Below, piece after piece: positions 62,810-64,000 of a stretch of 64,000 bases of DNA. Each line of letters opens with the position of its first letter. The stretch's first letter is position 1. The notes under the pieces are model-generated. The model was not told where the DNA came from. It did no database searches and saw only the letters and a program-made list of their open reading frames with translations. Origin of the DNA: Sycobia sp. Sy_11 (taxonomy: Eukaryota > Arthropoda > Insecta > Hymenoptera > Epichrysomallidae); contig JACCIC010000095.1 of NCBI GenBank assembly GCA_018907035.1, positions 434,001 through 498,000 on the forward strand. Direction: 5' to 3'. The position numbers and the translations under genes are program-made.

Positions 62810-63512
62810 CGCAACGCAGTGTTCCGTGAGCGGTCGGATGTGCGCTATTTTGTAATTGTATCGCGGCCGCGCAACAATGTTTATATACGTATACATGCGT
62901 GGGTATGTATATATAAATGCGTGCATAACAGATTCCCCTCGTGCTTATATATCCCAGCGGTTCGCTGCGAAGTCAACTGCAAGTTTTTTTCATTTTTGAA
63001 TTCGATAATATCCGACAGTTGATGGAAAATGTTTCGCAGGTGTACAGATTAATATTTCCTTTTTTTTTAATTTCCTTTCCTCCTTCCATTTTGCATGGAG
63101 GTGCAATGGTGAGATATGACAAAGTCAGATTGTTGGTTACTTTTTCTTCCCTATCGCACGAACAACTTTATATATCTGTTATTTGCTAGGTACAAAATGT
63201 TCCGCGGATATTTTTGACGCACGTTGGAAACAGTGCCGGGCAAAACTGTTATGGGGCCCGGAACTGTAGCTACAGCCCCAAGGCCCGCTTCCTATAAAGA
63301 AACAATTTAATAGAAAAATTTTTTTAAGTCAGTGAAAAAATACGTCTACTAAGAATAAATAAATTCATAAATTCATAAAAATGTCATTTGGTACAAGTAA
63401 GCAAAAAATCCTTTCTGGATTTTGTTCTTTCGAAATTTTTCATTATGTGAAGTAAAATCGATAGAAACATTGGTTAATTTAATTGACAACAGCTGACTTC
63501 AGTGCAATTGGA

Positions 63513-63515
<3 letters not shown>

Positions 63516-63592
<77 letters not shown>
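63516..63592. repeat. (CA)n(TA)n compound microsatellite
   Basis: (CA)20 then (TA)17, same order as at 22163. Confidence 0.95.
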
Positions 63593-63596
<4 letters not shown>

Positions 63597-64000
63597 CATG
63601 CCATATATGATATGCACGCCGTATACGTGTTTTCTTAATAGCCCGTTTCAGACGTTCGGAACGTGCGAAGGGGAGTTGGGAGGTGTTTCTATACAAGCAG
63701 TTTCCGTTTTAAATGAATGAACGCGCGTGCCTGTCGTTGAACGTCAGATGCATATGCATACCAATGTCAAATACCGCTGCCAGAAGCAGTGTGCAATTCA
63801 CAATGGATATCGGTGTGTATATCTGTGTGCGTATGCCTGTGTTTTTGTGTGTTCACGATGTTCGTGCTGTATCTGCACGCCTGCGGCAAGAGAGGGGTTG
63901 CCTACACAGAGTTTCGAGGATGCTCGAGGAAAAGAAGTTTCACTCGCTGGCCAATTGTTGTTATTATTATGTATACGTGTATATAAGAGGGTAAAAAAGC

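Larger units (their letters stand above)
34790..64000 (-). other. UNC93-like: Upstream intron (at least 29.2 kb) of the UNC93-like gene
   Basis: The exon at 34627-34789 starts mid-protein, so roughly the first 250 residues must be encoded above 34789. No minus-strand segment resembling the first six helices is visible up to 64000. The simplest reading is one intron continuing beyond the window. Small 5' exons could be missed by eye. Confidence 0.6.
55500..64000. other. Intron stretch without recognisable genes
   Basis: CpG-rich blocks at 55800-55950, 57600-57750 and 62290-62600 alternate with AT-rich DNA. A minus-strand donor-like GTAAGG near 55542 and a plus-strand donor-like AAGGTGCGT near 55933 could belong to untranslated exons, without further support. 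63230-63290 holds a GC-rich segment with the palindrome CTGTAGCTACAG. Confidence 0.5.

Overview
This window is animal nuclear DNA, most likely from an insect and plausibly a hymenopteran (ant, bee or wasp). The basis is two exons of an insect-type UNC93-like membrane protein, no operon-like gene layout, GT-AG splice sites, a decayed mariner transposon, CpG that is not depleted in the GC-rich patches, and an extreme load of dinucleotide microsatellites. The species assignment is inference.

Only two segments are certainly protein-coding, and both belong to one minus-strand gene. A 163-bp exon (34627-34789) encodes the cytoplasmic loop and the following membrane segment of an UNC93-like major-facilitator protein. 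It splices in phase 0 to a 268-bp exon (3222-3489) encoding the next three or so membrane segments. The intron between them is 31,137 bp. I could find neither the N-terminal exons (expected above 34789) nor the C-terminal exons (expected below 3222). If they lie outside, the whole 64 kb is interior to this one gene and the upstream intron is at least 29.2 kb.

Inside the 31-kb intron, on the opposite strand, a short acidic 26-codon terminal exon (32206-32286) has a good acceptor, a stop and a polyadenylation signal 152 bases later. It is probably the 3' end of a nested plus-strand gene that I cannot name. A candidate 12-base microexon (31007-31018) precedes it by 1.2 kb. Weaker coding candidates lie at 10410-10568 (52-residue peptide with a signal-like N-terminus), 10610-10972, 16331-16701 and 38197-38300.

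The rest is intronic sequence. It alternates AT-rich stretches with CpG-rich patches (about 5690-6020, 8800-9130, 17330-18000, 26100-26760, 28830-29200, 38080-38290, 62290-62600). More than 50 (TA)n, (GA/CT)n and (CA/GT)n tracts punctuate it, and most TA tracts are about 40-55 bp long. Structured repeats include a degraded mariner transposase copy (about 18350-18830), a minisatellite of about 103 bp (37228-37705), a GT array between perfect 17-bp inverted repeats (50327-50506), a mirror-arranged (TA)(GA)...(CT)(TA) inverted repeat (20392-20559) and a 32-bp AT palindrome (46616-46647). Several CTCF-like motifs occur, the best at 59414-59428. I saw no tRNA, rRNA or CRISPR array.
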